DNA from: Pyrodictiaceae archaeon
GTDB taxonomy: Archaea; Thermoproteota; Thermoprotei_A; Sulfolobales; Pyrodictiaceae
Direction: 5' to 3'
Length of the DNA stretch: 6,059 nt
NCBI GenBank assembly: GCA_027043685.1
Contig: JALUFI010000040.1
Coordinates: 1-6,059, forward strand
Below the pieces are notes generated by a model. It saw nothing but the letters and a program-made list of their open reading frames with translations. It was not told the DNA's origin and did not search any database. Numbering within the stretch: the first letter of the stretch is position 1; each line of letters begins with the position of its first letter. This document shows, piece by piece, positions 5,204-6,059 of the stretch. A program made the position numbers and the translations under genes.

Positions 5204-6059
5204 GTACGGGGAGCACGTCCTCATAATAGGGCCGGGGCTGGACGACGTCCTGGAGCCAGGCAGGAGGATAATCATACTAGACGACTTCTACTCCGACCTC
5301 TACGGCGACTACGTGTTCCTGGGCTACGACACCCTCGTCGAGCTGCCCAGGGTCGACCGTGCAGACATGATTGGCCTCCACAACGCCGCCCTGCTCCTAG
5401 ACGGCGGGGCAGCGGTAGTGGTATGCGGCAAGGACCCCGGCCCCTGCCTCCACAGCATAGCCGCCCACATGGTGTACCGCAGGGGCGCCCAGCCCGAGGA
5501 GGCTGTGGCCGAGGCGGCGAGGATACTCAGCAGCCTCTACGGCCGCGAACCCGAGGCGACCAGGCAGGGCCTCGCAGCTCTACGCGGCCTCCATGCAGCT
5601 CGGGGAGCGGCCGGCGGCCCCGAGCCCCTCTCCATAGCGGTGAGCCTCGCCGCGAACTACGGCTACGGCCGGGGCCGCCTACACCTAGGCGAGCACGTCT
5701 CCTGGCTCGCCCAGCTAGGGGCCCCCAGGGAGGCGGTGCTGGCCGGCCTCCTCCACTTCCTCACAGAGAGCCCAACGGGGCGCTTCGACCCCCTAGACCT
5801 CCTCGAGACAAGGCTGGACGCGCTCGGCGAGGAGAACCTCGCCAAGAGCATCCCCGGAGCCGGGGAGGCGGTACGGATACTCCGCGACTACGCCCGCGGA
5901 GCCCAGGGCCCCGAGGCCCGCATGCTCCGCCTAGTGGAGGCCCTTGAGCCGGGAGGCGAGCACGTGCTCCACCTCGAGAGAAGCAATGGCACCGTGGTCG
6001 TTGAGTGCAGCGTGGACGAGGAGGGGGTGCCCGCGAAGCAGTGCCTGGAGCGCGTACAG
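5187..6059 (+). CDS. Unknown two-part protein with degenerate tyrosine-phosphatase-like N-terminal domain (3' end off the window)
   Basis: This frame is open for 291 codons from GTG 5187 to the right edge, with no stop. An in-frame TGA at 5178-5180 bounds it, so the start is GTG 5187 or 5190. The first 120 residues follow the layout of a cysteine-phosphatase fold: strands HVLIIG and RIIILDD, an aspartate in FLGYDT (44-49), and a helix before GGAAVVVC. Then come a loop after Cys80 (GKDPGPC), the helix LHSIAAHMVYRRG, and PEEAVAEAARIL, like the family's Ser/Glu-Glu-Ala helix. The CX5R arginine, however, is Pro86, so classical phosphatase chemistry is unlikely. Residues 148-223 are helical, and HLGEHVSWLAQLGAPREAVLAGLLHF resembles an HD-type motif with the HD aspartate replaced by Phe191. 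Both fold assignments come from pattern reading and are uncertain; that the gene is real is much surer. It overlaps the preceding gene by 17 nt and so probably belongs to the rpoL run. Confidence 0.72.
   Translation, partial: MVETARYGEHVLIIGPGLDDVLEPGRRIIILDDFYSDLYGDYVFLGYDTLVELPRVDRADMIGLHNAALLLDGGAAVVVCGKDPGPCLHSIAAHMVYRRGAQPEEAVAEAARILSSLYGREPEATRQGLAALRGLHAARGAAGGPEPLSIAVSLAANYGYGRGRLHLGEHVSWLAQLGAPREAVLAGLLHFLTESPTGRFDPLDLLETRLDALGEENLAKSIPGAGEAVRILRDYARGAQGPEARMLRLVEALEPGGEHVLHLERSNGTVVVECSVDEEGVPAKQCLERVQ

Noticed and set aside
4904..5275. Minus-strand open frames over the 130-residue gene
   Set aside because: They are opposite to the run of coupled + strand genes, have no operon context, and show shadow-like composition.
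5423..5947. Plus-strand 174-residue open frame starting at ATG 5423
   Set aside because: Its product is almost only Arg, Pro, Gly and Ala and it overlaps the longer frame from 5187, which has normal composition and fold-like patterning. The longer frame is the gene; it simply lacks a stop inside the window.

Overview
This window is very GC-rich and tightly packed, with every convincing gene on the + strand. Several features point to a hyperthermophilic crenarchaeon (Thermoproteota): Csl4 exosome subunit, L10e, RpoL, archaeal-type Dph2, a DUF2067-like gene, dominant ATA isoleucine codons, AGG arginine codons, many GTG/TTG starts and archaeal TATA-like boxes. A high-GC member of the Desulfurococcales/Pyrodictiaceae is my best guess, but that is inference from gene content and codon style, not a database match.

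Layout. (1) 2-721: the 3' part of a glycoside-hydrolase-family-5-like protein, open at the left edge, whose nucleophile position reads Ala instead of Glu. (2) 722-828: intergenic DNA with TATA-like boxes and a Shine-Dalgarno (SD) site, then the ribosomal protein L10e gene (829-1371). (3) 1372-1490: a pyrimidine-rich gap. (4) 1491-3789: a close-packed run of dph2 (diphthamide synthesis on EF-2), a METTL5-type methyltransferase with an NPPF motif, and csl4 (exosome cap). (5) 3790-3857: a short gap with a GC hairpin and an AT-rich patch. (6) 3858-6059: a second close-packed run of a DUF2067-like gene, rpoL (RNA polymerase Rpb11/L), an unrecognised 130-residue protein, and a long frame open at the right edge. 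This last frame looks like a degenerate tyrosine-phosphatase-type domain followed by a helical region resembling a degenerate HD fold.

How the genes fit together. The core from L10e to RpoL is about making and maintaining the gene-expression machinery: the large ribosomal subunit, EF-2 modification, probable rRNA methylation, RNA decay and transcription. Gene overlaps suggest translational coupling: csl4 begins inside the methyltransferase, rpoL inside the DUF2067 gene, the 130-residue gene inside rpoL, and the last gene inside that one. The DUF2067-like protein and the two genes after rpoL are the unexplained members. The GH5-like gene is probably a separate, exported accessory function. No tRNA, rRNA, CRISPR array, insertion sequence or integration site was seen, and no gene-free stretch exceeds 300 bases.
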